DNA of 64,000 bases from Streptomyces werraensis (lineage in GTDB: Bacteria > Actinomycetota > Actinomycetes > Streptomycetales > Streptomycetaceae). A program made the translations under genes and the position numbers. The notes below the pieces were generated by a model that saw nothing but the letters and a program-made list of their open reading frames with translations, was not told where the DNA came from and searched no databases. Below, one piece after another: positions 38,198-46,285 of this stretch; positions within the stretch are counted from its first letter, which is position 1; each line of letters starts with the position of its first letter. Location: assembly GCA_014656175.1 (NCBI GenBank), contig BNBX01000004.1:182290-246289 (forward strand). The letters run 5' to 3'.

Positions 38198-40384
38198 TTG
38201 AGTCGTGAAACTGACACTCCGTCCTCCGGGCCCAACGGGCGCGGCGGAGCCGCCTACCCGTCGGGCACCCCGCCCTACGGGATCCCGGCGATTCCGGACG
38301 AGGGCACGGACGCGGGCCGTTCGGCCGCGCGGCCGGAGGAACGCAAGACCGAGACCACGCTGACGACCCGGATCCGGATCAACATCCCCGGGTCGCGCCC
38401 GATTCCGCCGGTCGTCGTGCGCAAGCCCGTCACGGACGGGGAGAGCAAGAAGGCTGCCGCCGACACCGGGCCGGCCGCCGGGCCCGCTCCCGTCGCTCCC
38501 GCCGCCGACCCCGTCGAGCCGCCCGCGCGGCCCGAGCCGGCCGACAGGCCCGCCGCCGAGGAGAAGCCCGCGAGCGACTGGTTCGCGCCGCGCAAGTCCC
38601 CGGCCGGCAAGCCCGGTCAGACCGGCGGTGCGGCCAAAGGCGCGCCCGCGCCCGGCACTTCCGGCGCGCCCTCCGGCGCGCCGGAGGGCGCCGCTCCCAA
38701 GGCCCCGGGTGCCGCGCCCAAGACTCCGGGCGGCCCGTCCGCCCCGAACGGCGCCGGACGTCCCGGCGGCGTGGCCGGCTCCATGGGCGCGCCGGGCGGA
38801 CCCCGCCCCGGCGGCCCGAAGGCGCCCGGACCCACCGGCGCCACCGGTGCGACCGGCGGACCCGTGGCTCCCGGTCACGGCGGCGGCACCGGCTCCTTCG
38901 ACGTGACCGAGGCGCTGGCCGGCGCTCCCGGCGGCAACCGCGCCGACCGAGGCGGCGAACCCCGCCGCGACGACCTGCCGTACTTCGCCGACGACGCCCA
39001 GGGCGGCCCCCGGCGCGGTCCCGGAGCCCCCGGCGCGCGCCCCGGCGAGGGCGTGCCCGGCCCCGGGCGTCCCGGCGGCCCGACGGCGCCCGCCGGGCCC
39101 ACCGGCGGCCCGGTCACCGGCGACGGCCCGATGACCGCGCCGGGCGGCGGCACGCCCTTCACGGAGGAGCGCACCGGCTCGCACGCGATGCCCGGCGGCG
39201 GCCTGAGCGACGACACCGCGATCCTCACCCCGCAGAAGCCCGCCGCGCCCGGTACCCCCGGCTACCCGCGCCACGACAACGTCTCCGGGCACACCGTGAC
39301 CAGCGGCATCCCGGTGATCCCGCCGAGCGCCTCCTTCGACGCGCCCGGCACGGGTCCGAACGCCCCGGGGCCGCACACCCCGCCCAGGCTGCCCGAGCCG
39401 GTCGCCCCGCCCCCGGCAAGCTCCGCCAAGGCGCCGAAGAAGAAGGGCCGCAACAAGCTGGTCCTCCTGGCCACCGGCGTCGTCCTCGTCGCCGGCGTCG
39501 CCTACGGAGCGGGCCTGCTGATGAACCGTTCCGACGTGCCCAAGGGCACCACGGTGCTCGGCATCGAGATCGGCGGCGGCACCCGCGACGAGGCCGTGAA
39601 GAAGCTCGACGGCGCGCTCGACGGCCGGCTCAACAAGCCGCTGAAGCTGTCCGTCGACGGCAAGACCTTCGCACTCCAGCCGGACAACGCCGGCCTTCAG
39701 GTCGACATCGACGCCACCGTCGGCAAGGCCGCCACCAGCGACTACAACCCGGTCAACGTGATCGGCTCGCTGTTCGGCCAGTCGCGCGTCGTCGAGCCGG
39801 AGATCCCGGTCGACCACGAGAAGCTCCAGGCCGCCCTGGAGAGCGCCGCCGGAGGCGCCGGCACGGTCAAGGAGGGCTCGATCAAGTTCGAGTCCGGCAA
39901 GGCCGTCCCGGTGTACCCGCAGGCGGGCAAGGGCGTCGACGTCGCCAAGGCGGCCGACGTGGTCGCCGCCGCCTACCGCACGCAGGTGGAGACCGGCGCC
40001 GCCGCCGCGGTGGACGTCCCGACGACGACCCAGCAGCCGAAGGTCACCAAGGCCGAGGTCGACCGGATGATGAAGGAGTTCGCCGAGCCCGCGATGTCGG
40101 ACCGGGTCACCGTGCAGACCGACCCGGCGCACTCGGTGCCGATGAGCCCCGAGAAGTCGCTGTGGAAGTTCCTGCGCGTCGAGGCGGTCAACGGCAAGCT
40201 CGTCGAGAAGCCCGACCTGAAGGCCCTGGAGGACCTGTACGGCCAGGCCTTCGACGGAGTGCTCATCACCCGGGGCAACGGCGAGAAGACCCCCGTCACC
40301 CCGCAGGACGTCTACGGCGCCCTGCGCCAGGCGCTGGTCAGCAAGGGCGACCGTACGGCCGTCATCGAGACGAACGCGAGCTGA
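38198..40384 (+). CDS. bitopic membrane protein with PG_binding_4 (VanW-associated) domains
   Basis: 728 residues from a TTG start at 38198 (GGGAGA 7 bases upstream; no better in-frame start). About 410 residues of Pro/Gly/Ala-rich cytoplasmic sequence precede a KKKGRNK stop-transfer and one membrane helix (about 428-447). The outer part carries two putative peptidoglycan-binding PG_binding_4 domains (GIEIGGGTRDEAVKKLDGAL and a later IKFESGKAVPVYPQAGKGVD). No VanW catalytic-like domain follows. Probably envelope-associated; the function is unknown. Confidence 0.85.
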   Translation: MSRETDTPSSGPNGRGGAAYPSGTPPYGIPAIPDEGTDAGRSAARPEERKTETTLTTRIRINIPGSRPIPPVVVRKPVTDGESKKAAADTGPAAGPAPVAPAADPVEPPARPEPADRPAAEEKPASDWFAPRKSPAGKPGQTGGAAKGAPAPGTSGAPSGAPEGAAPKAPGAAPKTPGGPSAPNGAGRPGGVAGSMGAPGGPRPGGPKAPGPTGATGATGGPVAPGHGGGTGSFDVTEALAGAPGGNRADRGGEPRRDDLPYFADDAQGGPRRGPGAPGARPGEGVPGPGRPGGPTAPAGPTGGPVTGDGPMTAPGGGTPFTEERTGSHAMPGGGLSDDTAILTPQKPAAPGTPGYPRHDNVSGHTVTSGIPVIPPSASFDAPGTGPNAPGPHTPPRLPEPVAPPPASSAKAPKKKGRNKLVLLATGVVLVAGVAYGAGLLMNRSDVPKGTTVLGIEIGGGTRDEAVKKLDGALDGRLNKPLKLSVDGKTFALQPDNAGLQVDIDATVGKAATSDYNPVNVIGSLFGQSRVVEPEIPVDHEKLQAALESAAGGAGTVKEGSIKFESGKAVPVYPQAGKGVDVAKAADVVAAAYRTQVETGAAAAVDVPTTTQQPKVTKAEVDRMMKEFAEPAMSDRVTVQTDPAHSVPMSPEKSLWKFLRVEAVNGKLVEKPDLKALEDLYGQAFDGVLITRGNGEKTPVTPQDVYGALRQALVSKGDRTAVIETNAS

Positions 40385-40390
40385 CGCACG

Positions 40391-40432
40391 ACGGAAGCGG
40401 CGCCGCACGGGACAGTGCGGCGCCGCGTCCGT
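40391..40432 (+). terminator. terminator after the PG_binding_4 gene
   Basis: GCGGCGCCGCAC (40397-40408) pairs with GTGCGGCGCCGC (40415-40426), extended by ACGGA/TCCGT outside one mismatch. Confidence 0.8.
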
Positions 40433-40539
40433 TCGCGCGGGCCCCGGAGCGCGGCGGCTGCCGGACATGACATCCGTCATCCCGGCCTCACGACCACCGG
40501 CACTGCCGGCCGCCCGGCCCCGGCCGCCACGATGGCCGC

Positions 40540-40662
40540 ATGACGACGACGGACACGGTCGTGTTCGACCGGGTGACCAGGAGATACGGCGACGCGCGGG
40601 CCGTGGCCGACGTGACCCTCACGCTGCGGCCCGGTGAGACCGCGGCGCTCCTCGGCCCGAAC
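40540..40662 (+). pseudogene. remnant of an ABC-transporter ATPase truncated inside Walker A
   Basis: From ATG 40540 the frame reads VVFDRVTRRYGDARAVADV, then LRPGETAALLGPN, the N-terminus of an ABC ATPase, but similarity ends at codon 40660-40662, exactly where GAGKST should follow. The frame stays open to 40968 with Arg/Pro-rich sequence that matches no ABC motif (no signature or Walker B) and overlaps the minus-strand gene end. A deletion joined the 5' stump to unrelated sequence. No permease gene is nearby. Confidence 0.65.
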
Positions 40663-40830
40663 GCTCGACCCTCCGCACCGGAGCCGCGGACCCACACCGG
40701 ACGCCCCGTGCGGACGGTCGAAGGGGTCTCGGTCCGCCGGGCGGGCACCGCACGACGGCGGGCGCGGCCGGGCGAGCGCCGAGACGGCGACGCGTGTCCG
40801 CGTCACCACGGACGGGGACGCCCGCGCGGG

Positions 40831-40860
40831 ACCGCCGGCCGGGCGCGCCCGGCCGGCGGT
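40831..40860. repeat. 30-bp perfect palindrome
   Basis: Bases 40831-40845 are the exact reverse complement of 40846-40860 with no spacer (left arm starts ACCGCCGGCCGGGCG). It sits 100 bases beyond the stop of the minus-strand gene ending at 40961 and downstream of the ABC remnant. It could act as a terminator or mark the site where sequence was lost. Confidence 0.85.
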
Positions 40861-40960
40861 GTACCGGCAGGCGACGGGTGCCGTCGAGTCGGGTGGCGTG
40901 GCCCCCCGGGCCTCGCACGCCGTCGGCTCCGCCGGTACGGGACCGGCGGTGGTCGCGGGT

Positions 40961-41845
40961 TCAGTTGAGCAGGGCCCGCGCTGCCAGGGCCTCCCCCCGG
41001 ATGCGGTCCGCCGCGGCCGGGTCGACCGCCGCGACGATCTCCGCGTACGCCTCCAGTTCGGCCGCGCCCGCCGTGAACTCGCCGCGCTGCACGAGGAGCT
41101 GGGCGCGCTCGTAGCGCAGGCGGGCCGGGTGGGAGGGGAGGAGCAGGGCGAGGTCCAGCGCCCACAGGCCGACGTCGGTGCGCTCGGGGCGGGTCGCCGC
41201 CCAGGCCCGGACGTTGTTCAGGATGCGCGCGACCACCTCCAGCGTCCCCGCAGGGGCCAGCATGGACGGCTCCAGCGGGCCTCCGGTGGCCCCGGCGACC
41301 AGCAGTTCCGCGTCCGGTCCCGTCAGCACCCGGCCCCCGTCGAACGGGTCGGCCAGCACCTGCCCGGCGCCCGGTCCCTCCGGGGCGCCGAAGCCCACGA
41401 CGAAGTGCCCGGGCAGCGCCACGCCGTACACCGGCGCACCCGCCCGCCGGGCCACCTCGATCCACACCACCGACAGCAGGATCGGCAGCCCGCGCCGCCG
41501 CCGCAGCACCTCGTGCAGCAGCGAGGACTCCAGCCGCCGGTAGTCGTCCGGCAGACCGTGGAAGCCGTACCGCTCGCCCAGCAGGTCCCGCAGCGCCACC
41601 GCCCACGCGTGCGGCGAGCCCGGCCGGTGGGGCAGCTCACCCGCCAGCCGGTCCAGCTCGATCTCCACCGCGTCCATGCCCGCCTCGTCCAGCGTGCCGT
41701 CGCCCTCCGCGGCCACCAGCAGGCACAGCGCGGACAGGCCGGGCCGCTCGCAGCGCACCTCCCCGGCGAACCGCTCGCGCAGTTCGGCGGAGCGCCCGGG
41801 CGGTGGCGGACAGGGGGAGCGCATACCCGGTTCGTGCCCGCTCAC
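40961..41845 (-). CDS. SirB1/transglutaminase-like protein with TPR-type C-terminus
   Basis: 294 residues. The Transglut_core2 (SirB1) domain covers about 30-200: a RRRRGLPILLSVVWIEVARR helix and the GVALPGHFVVGF motif. The catalytic Cys of true transglutaminases is not evident, so activity is uncertain. A helical, TPR-like C-terminus (ALDLALLLPSHPARLRYERA) follows. The GTG start (41845) overlaps the TGA of the upstream GNAT gene, so the two are co-translated. Confidence 0.85.
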   Translation of the reverse strand: MSGHEPGMRSPCPPPPGRSAELRERFAGEVRCERPGLSALCLLVAAEGDGTLDEAGMDAVEIELDRLAGELPHRPGSPHAWAVALRDLLGERYGFHGLPDDYRRLESSLLHEVLRRRRGLPILLSVVWIEVARRAGAPVYGVALPGHFVVGFGAPEGPGAGQVLADPFDGGRVLTGPDAELLVAGATGGPLEPSMLAPAGTLEVVARILNNVRAWAATRPERTDVGLWALDLALLLPSHPARLRYERAQLLVQRGEFTAGAAELEAYAEIVAAVDPAAADRIRGEALAARALLN

Positions 41846-42921
41846 GACGTCCCGTCACCCACCGGGGCCGATGAATACGCAGCGGACCCTTCCGATGCGG
41901 TTTCCTCCGGTGCGCGGTAGTGGTGGTACGCGTGGTGCGGGGCGAACCCCAGACGGCCGTACAGCGCCCTCGCACCCTCGTTGTCCGTCTCGACCTGCAG
42001 CCAGGCCGCCGAGGCGCCCTCCTCCAGGGCACGGGCGGCCAGCGCCGCCATCACGGCCGTGGCCAGGCCCTCCCGCCGCCGCGCCGGATCCACCTCGACC
42101 GCGGCGAACCCGGCCCACCGGCCGTCGACCACACACCGTCCGATCGCGGCCGGCGCCTCGGCACCCTCGTCCCCCGGCACGGTCGCGAACCACACCGACG
42201 GCTCACCCGGGCGTGGGGCGCCTCCGCCCAGCACCCGCAGGGCCGCTTGACCGACCCCCTTGCGCCGGTACCGCGCCAGCCACGTCCCGTCCGCGTCCCG
42301 GGACAGCAGCACCCCGGAGGTGTCGTCGCCCAGGTCGGCGACCGGGGCCAGGGCGCCCGTCCACAGTTCGGCGGTCACCTCGCGGACCCACCCGCGCCGC
42401 TCCAGCTCGGCGCACAGCAGCTCCTGCGTGCCCTCCGCTCCGGTCGCGGTCTGCACGTACGCCGGCAGTCCCCGGGCCGCGTACCAGCGGCGCACGGCCG
42501 TCAGCGCGTCGTCGAGCGGCAGGCCCGGGTCGCCCAGCGGCAGCACGGAGTTGGCCCGCCGCGTGAACCCCGCGGCCGCCCGCAGCTCCCACTCGCCGAG
42601 CCGCTCGCTCTCCACCGGCCGCCATCCCCGCGCGGTGATCCGCGCCAGCTCCTCGTAGGACGCGGCAGGACCGCGCCGACGCGCCGGGGCGGCCGGGACG
42701 ACCTTGCCCGCGACCAGCGTGGACTCGGCGACGCGGACACTTTCTCCGCTCTTCCTTGTGATCCGCAACACGCCGTTGTCCCATGATGTGAGAACCCCGA
42801 CCGTGTCGCTGAACTTCTCACCCGAGGGACCATGTTCGATCAAGCTCCTTACGGAGACCCGTTTTCCCACGTCAGCAGCGGTGATGCGGACCTCCAGGCG
42901 CCCGGCGGCTGAGATTTCCAC
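41842..42921 (-). CDS. GNAT acetyltransferase with N-terminal SH3-like domain (Rv0428c/cg3035 type)
   Basis: 359 residues from GTG 42921 (AGGAGGGG 11 bases upstream). Residues about 10-70 form a small beta-rich module (VSVRSLIEHGPSGEKFSDTV); the GNAT acetyl-CoA-binding loop is in DPARRREGLATAVMAAL followed by ALYGRLGFAPHHAYHHY. The substrate is unknown. Transcribed divergently from fdxA across a 140-base gap. Confidence 0.88.
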   Translation of the reverse strand: MEISAAGRLEVRITAADVGKRVSVRSLIEHGPSGEKFSDTVGVLTSWDNGVLRITRKSGESVRVAESTLVAGKVVPAAPARRRGPAASYEELARITARGWRPVESERLGEWELRAAAGFTRRANSVLPLGDPGLPLDDALTAVRRWYAARGLPAYVQTATGAEGTQELLCAELERRGWVREVTAELWTGALAPVADLGDDTSGVLLSRDADGTWLARYRRKGVGQAALRVLGGGAPRPGEPSVWFATVPGDEGAEAPAAIGRCVVDGRWAGFAAVEVDPARRREGLATAVMAALAARALEEGASAAWLQVETDNEGARALYGRLGFAPHHAYHHYRAPEETASEGSAAYSSAPVGDGTS

Positions 42922-42941
42922 AGGTCAGTTCACCCCTCCTG

Positions 42942-42970
42942 TTCGGATCATGCTCCGGAACGGAGATACT
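42942..42970 (+). promoter_or_regulatory. candidate fdxA promoter with overlapping palindrome
   Basis: The -10-like GATACT (42965-42970) lies 17 bases after a weak -35 TTCGGA (42942-42947). The spacer contains CTCCG-GAA-CGGAG (42953-42965), an inverted repeat placed like an operator. Predicted leader about 85 bases. Confidence 0.4.
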
Positions 42971-43061
42971 AGGGGCGGGCATCGACGACGCCGCGCTCCC
43001 GCGCGCCAGGCGGCGGAGCCTGAGGAGGCCCGCCAGCGCCCTATCGAGGAGGAACGACAGC

Positions 43062-43379
43062 GTGACCTACGTCATCGCGCAGCCTTGTGTCGACGTCAAG
43101 GACAAGGCGTGCATCGAGGAGTGCCCGGTCGACTGCATTTACGAGGGCCAGCGGTCCTTGTACATCCACCCGGACGAATGCGTCGACTGCGGCGCCTGTG
43201 AACCGGTCTGCCCGGTCGAGGCCATCTTCTACGAGGACGACACTCCGGAGGAGTGGAAGGACTACTACAAGGCGAACGTCGAGTTCTTCGACGATCTCGG
43301 CTCCCCGGGCGGCGCCAGCAAGCTCGGTCTGATCGAGCGGGACCACCCGTTCATCGCCGCGCTGCCGCCGCAGGCCTGA
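43062..43379 (+). CDS. fdxA: 7Fe ferredoxin (3Fe-4S + 4Fe-4S)
   Basis: 105 residues, a cytosolic electron carrier. C8 in AQPCVD, C16 in DKACIEE, C20 in ECPVDCIYEG and the second set CVDCGACEPVCPVEA give the ligand arrangement of bacterial seven-iron ferredoxins. GTG 43062 follows GAGGAGG at 43046-43052. Related to the mycobacterial FdxC, which is likewise followed by an aminotransferase gene. A strong hairpin separates it from dapC. Confidence 0.95.
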   Translation: MTYVIAQPCVDVKDKACIEECPVDCIYEGQRSLYIHPDECVDCGACEPVCPVEAIFYEDDTPEEWKDYYKANVEFFDDLGSPGGASKLGLIERDHPFIAALPPQA

Positions 43380-43412
43380 CCGCCCCTGAGCGGTCCCGCA
43401 CCGACGCGTCGC

Positions 43413-43452
43413 CCTCGGTCCCGTACGGCCCGCCCGCCGTACGGGACCGAGG
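43413..43452 (+). terminator. hairpin between fdxA and dapC
   Basis: A perfect 16-bp stem (43413-43428 with 43437-43452) and 8-base loop, 33 bases before the dapC start. Either a full terminator with a dapC promoter overlapping it, or an attenuator within a common transcript. Confidence 0.8.
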
Positions 43453-43484
43453 CGTTCGCCGAACCAGAAAGTGAGCCCCCGCCC

Positions 43485-44582
43485 GTGTCCGCAGTCTCCG
43501 ACCGGCTGCCCGCCTTCCCCTGGGACAAGCTGGAGCCGTACAAGAAGACGGCTGCCGCGCACCCCGACGGCATCGTCGACCTCTCGGTCGGCACGCCCGT
43601 CGACCCGGTGCCCGAGCACATCCAGAAGGCGCTGATCGCCGCCGCGGACTCGCCGGGCTACCCCACGGTGTGGGGCACCCCGGAACTGCGGGACGCGCTC
43701 ACCCGCTGGGTGGAACACCGGCTCGGCGGCCGCGGGGTGACCCACCGGCACGTGCTGCCGGTCGTCGGCTCCAAGGAACTCGTCGCCTGGCTCCCCACCC
43801 AGCTCGGCCTCGGCCCCGGCGACCAGGTCGCCTTCCCGCGCCTGGCCTACCCGACGTACGAGGTCGGCGCCCGCCTGGCGCGCGCCGAGCACGTGGCGTA
43901 CGACGACCCGACCGAGCTGGACCCCTCGCGGCTGAAGCTGCTGTGGCTCAACTCGCCGTCCAACCCGACGGGCCGGGTGCTGTCCAAGGAGGAGCTGACC
44001 CGGATCGTCGCCTGGGCCCGCGAGCACGGCGTCCTCGTCCTCTCCGACGAGTGCTACATCGAGCTCGGCTGGGAGGCCGACCCCGTCTCGGTGCTCCACC
44101 CGGACGTCAACGGCGGCTCCTACGACGGCATCGTCGCCGTCCACTCCCTGTCCAAGCGGTCCAACCTGGCCGGCTACCGCGCCGCGTTCCTGGCGGGCGA
44201 CCCGGCGGTGCTCGGCCCGCTGCTGCAGATCCGCAAGCACGGCGGCATGATGACCCCGGCGCCCACCCAGGCGGCCGTGGTGGCGGCCCTCGGCGACGAC
44301 GAGCACGTCCGCGTCCAGCGCGAGCGGTACGCGGCCCGCCGCACCGCCCTGCGCGACGCGCTGCTCGCCCACGGCTTCCGCATCGAGCACAGCGAGGCCA
44401 GCCTCTACCTGTGGGCGACGCGCGACGAGTCCTGCTGGGACACCGTCGCCCACCTCGCCGACCGCGGCATCCTGGTCGCCCCCGGCGACTTCTACGGCCC
44501 CGCCGGCGACCGCTTCGTCCGCGTGGCCCTGACCGCGACGGACGAACGGGTCCGGGCAGCGGTCACCCGCCTCACCGCCTGA
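43485..44582 (+). CDS. dapC: succinyldiaminopimelate transaminase
   Basis: 365 residues, class I/II PLP aminotransferase. The Schiff-base Lys is in SLSKRSNLAGYR (about residue 225), preceded by LNSPSNPTG and VLSDECYIELG motifs. It makes N-succinyl-LL-2,6-diaminopimelate from the keto acid in the succinylase route to meso-DAP and lysine; dapE, the next step, lies 1.7 kb downstream. GTG 43485 with a modest AGAAAGTGAG upstream. Confidence 0.9.
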   Translation: MSAVSDRLPAFPWDKLEPYKKTAAAHPDGIVDLSVGTPVDPVPEHIQKALIAAADSPGYPTVWGTPELRDALTRWVEHRLGGRGVTHRHVLPVVGSKELVAWLPTQLGLGPGDQVAFPRLAYPTYEVGARLARAEHVAYDDPTELDPSRLKLLWLNSPSNPTGRVLSKEELTRIVAWAREHGVLVLSDECYIELGWEADPVSVLHPDVNGGSYDGIVAVHSLSKRSNLAGYRAAFLAGDPAVLGPLLQIRKHGGMMTPAPTQAAVVAALGDDEHVRVQRERYAARRTALRDALLAHGFRIEHSEASLYLWATRDESCWDTVAHLADRGILVAPGDFYGPAGDRFVRVALTATDERVRAAVTRLTA

Positions 44583-44608
44583 CGCACCCCAGGGCCGCTC
44601 CGGGCATG

Positions 44609-44646
44609 CCGAAGGGGCCCGGGGGAGAGGTTCCGGGCCCCTTCGG
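44609..44646 (+). terminator. dapC terminator
   Basis: CCGAAGGGGCCCGG (44609-44622) and CCGGGCCCCTTCGG (44633-44646) form a perfect 14-bp stem, 10-base loop, followed by TTTC. Confidence 0.88.
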
Positions 44647-44677
44647 TTTCGCCGGGGGTCGCCTTCGGCGGAGGGGG

Positions 44678-45016
44678 TCAGCCGAGAGGCAGGTCCTTGA
44701 CCGGCAGGTTCTTCGTCGGGCCGCCCTTGCCGAGGGAGTCGGTCGGCAGCTCCTTCACCACCGGCACCGCCTTCTTCACGGTCGTGCCCGCGGCCGGGGC
44801 CACCTCGGTCGCGTCCGGGGTGGTCTTGCCGACGCCCCGCGACACGTTGTCCACGGTCTTGCCGGGCGCGCCGTCCAGGGCGCTCAGCCCGAGGTTCGGG
44901 GCGGACGGCAGCGCCGGCGCCGCGCTCGCGGAACCGGCCGCACCGACCCCGGCGGCCGCTCCCGCAGCGACGAGCAGCGCGGCACGGGCGATCCGACGGG
45001 TCAGGGGGAGGGACAT
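44678..45016 (-). CDS. small secreted Ala/Pro/Lys-rich protein
   Basis: 112 residues from ATG 45016 (AAGGAG upstream). Sec signal peptide: basic MSLPLTRRIARA, a hydrophobic core (about 12-26) and a likely AxA cleavage at SASA-APAL (about 32/33). The mature 80 residues have no Cys and contain repeated Val/Pro/Lys segments (VPVVKELPTDSLGKGG, KNLPVKDLPLG), suggesting an extended surface or wall polypeptide. No family recognised. Confidence 0.8.
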   Translation of the reverse strand: MSLPLTRRIARAALLVAAGAAAGVGAAGSASAAPALPSAPNLGLSALDGAPGKTVDNVSRGVGKTTPDATEVAPAAGTTVKKAVPVVKELPTDSLGKGGPTKNLPVKDLPLG

Positions 45017-45211
45017 GGTGCTCCTTCGACGGCAGACAACGTTGGTGTCGAGCCGGCCCGTCATGACCGGCCGGCCGGACGCACTGATTACCGCCCGACC
45101 GCCGAGAAGGTTGCGCGCGTGTCCGGCAAAGAGTCGGCAATGCGGCGCAATGTCGGACCCGTGCAACGCCTCCGGGTGATCACCCGCACGCCTGCACGGG
45201 AACGCCCCGGA

Positions 45212-46201
45212 CTACTGCCCGGTGGTGATCCGCACGGCGTCCGCTTCCGCTTCGGAGCCCGCGGACCCCTTGCCGTCCAGTGGCCGCCACTGGCTGTCGG
45301 TGTGCCCCGCGACCCACTCCCGGCCGGCGTAAGAAACACTCCGTATGTGCAGCTCGGAGGCGTTGGCCACGGCCCAGTGGGCCAGCTGCCAGCCCCGCGC
45401 CCCGGCGTCCCGCCGGTCGCCGGAGACGGTGGTGACCGGCAGCGTCACGGTGCCGTCGCCGGATTCCGCTTCCGTACCGGGCGGCTCCGGTGAGGAGGAA
45501 GCCCGCCCCGTGCCGTCGTCCACCTCGGCGCCCGCCGGCTCCAGCACGTCCCGCCCGAAGTCCCGGGCGAGCGCGGCCCGTACCGCGTCCGCGCCCTTCG
45601 CCCGGGTGGCCGCCGGACGGCCGTCGCACGTCAGCGTCGCCCCCGAGCGCCCGGTGAGGGCGGCGGCGAGCAGCGTCGCGTCCGGCTCGTGCTTGGCGTA
45701 CGCCTGCGGGAACCCGCTGCGCTGCACCTTCTGCGCGGCCACGGTGAGCGGCAGCCGGGTGTAGCCAGGCACCTTCTCCAGGTGCTCGTAGAACTTCTCC
45801 GACGCGTACGCCGGGTCCATGATCTGCCGCGGCGTCCCCCAGCCCTGGGAGGGGCGCTGCTGGAACAGGCCCAGCGAGTCACGGTCGCCGTAGTCGATGT
45901 TGCGCAGGGCCGACTCCTGGAGGGCGGTCGCCAGCGCGATCGTCACGGCCCGCTCGGGCAGGTGGCGCGCGGTGCCCACGGCGGTGATCGTCGCCGCGTT
46001 CACCGCCTGCTCGGGGGTGAACTCGTAGGTCGCCCCGTCGCCCTTGCCGGACACGACCTTGCAGCCGGGGCCGCCCGTGCCTCCGGTGACGTACTGCACC
46101 ACGAGGTAACCGGCGACCGCGGACAGCACCGCGAAGGCCGCGCCGCAGCGGAGCAGACGGCCACGGCGCTTGCGCTGGGGGGTGGGGTACGGCTCTGGCA
46201 C
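45212..46201 (-). CDS. membrane-anchored lysozyme-like-fold protein
   Basis: 329 residues from GTG 46201. One membrane helix (about 18-38) after a basic N-terminus. The outer region contains ALATALQESALRNIDYGD followed by DSLGLFQQRPSQGWG, the pattern of lysozyme/lytic-transglycosylase-like domains, where the Glu of QES could be catalytic. Relatives are sometimes labelled heavy-metal transporter, for which I see no support. The C-terminal part includes an acidic Ser/Glu linker and a small beta-rich domain. Divergent from dapE. Confidence 0.75.
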   Translation of the reverse strand: MPEPYPTPQRKRRGRLLRCGAAFAVLSAVAGYLVVQYVTGGTGGPGCKVVSGKGDGATYEFTPEQAVNAATITAVGTARHLPERAVTIALATALQESALRNIDYGDRDSLGLFQQRPSQGWGTPRQIMDPAYASEKFYEHLEKVPGYTRLPLTVAAQKVQRSGFPQAYAKHEPDATLLAAALTGRSGATLTCDGRPAATRAKGADAVRAALARDFGRDVLEPAGAEVDDGTGRASSSPEPPGTEAESGDGTVTLPVTTVSGDRRDAGARGWQLAHWAVANASELHIRSVSYAGREWVAGHTDSQWRPLDGKGSAGSEAEADAVRITTGQ

Positions 46202-46285
46202 GCGTACAAGGTACTGGAGAGTACGTTCTTGTGTGAGCCGGGTGTGGACAGTGGGCCCGGGCCCGTCCGCGTTAGGGTCGACGGC

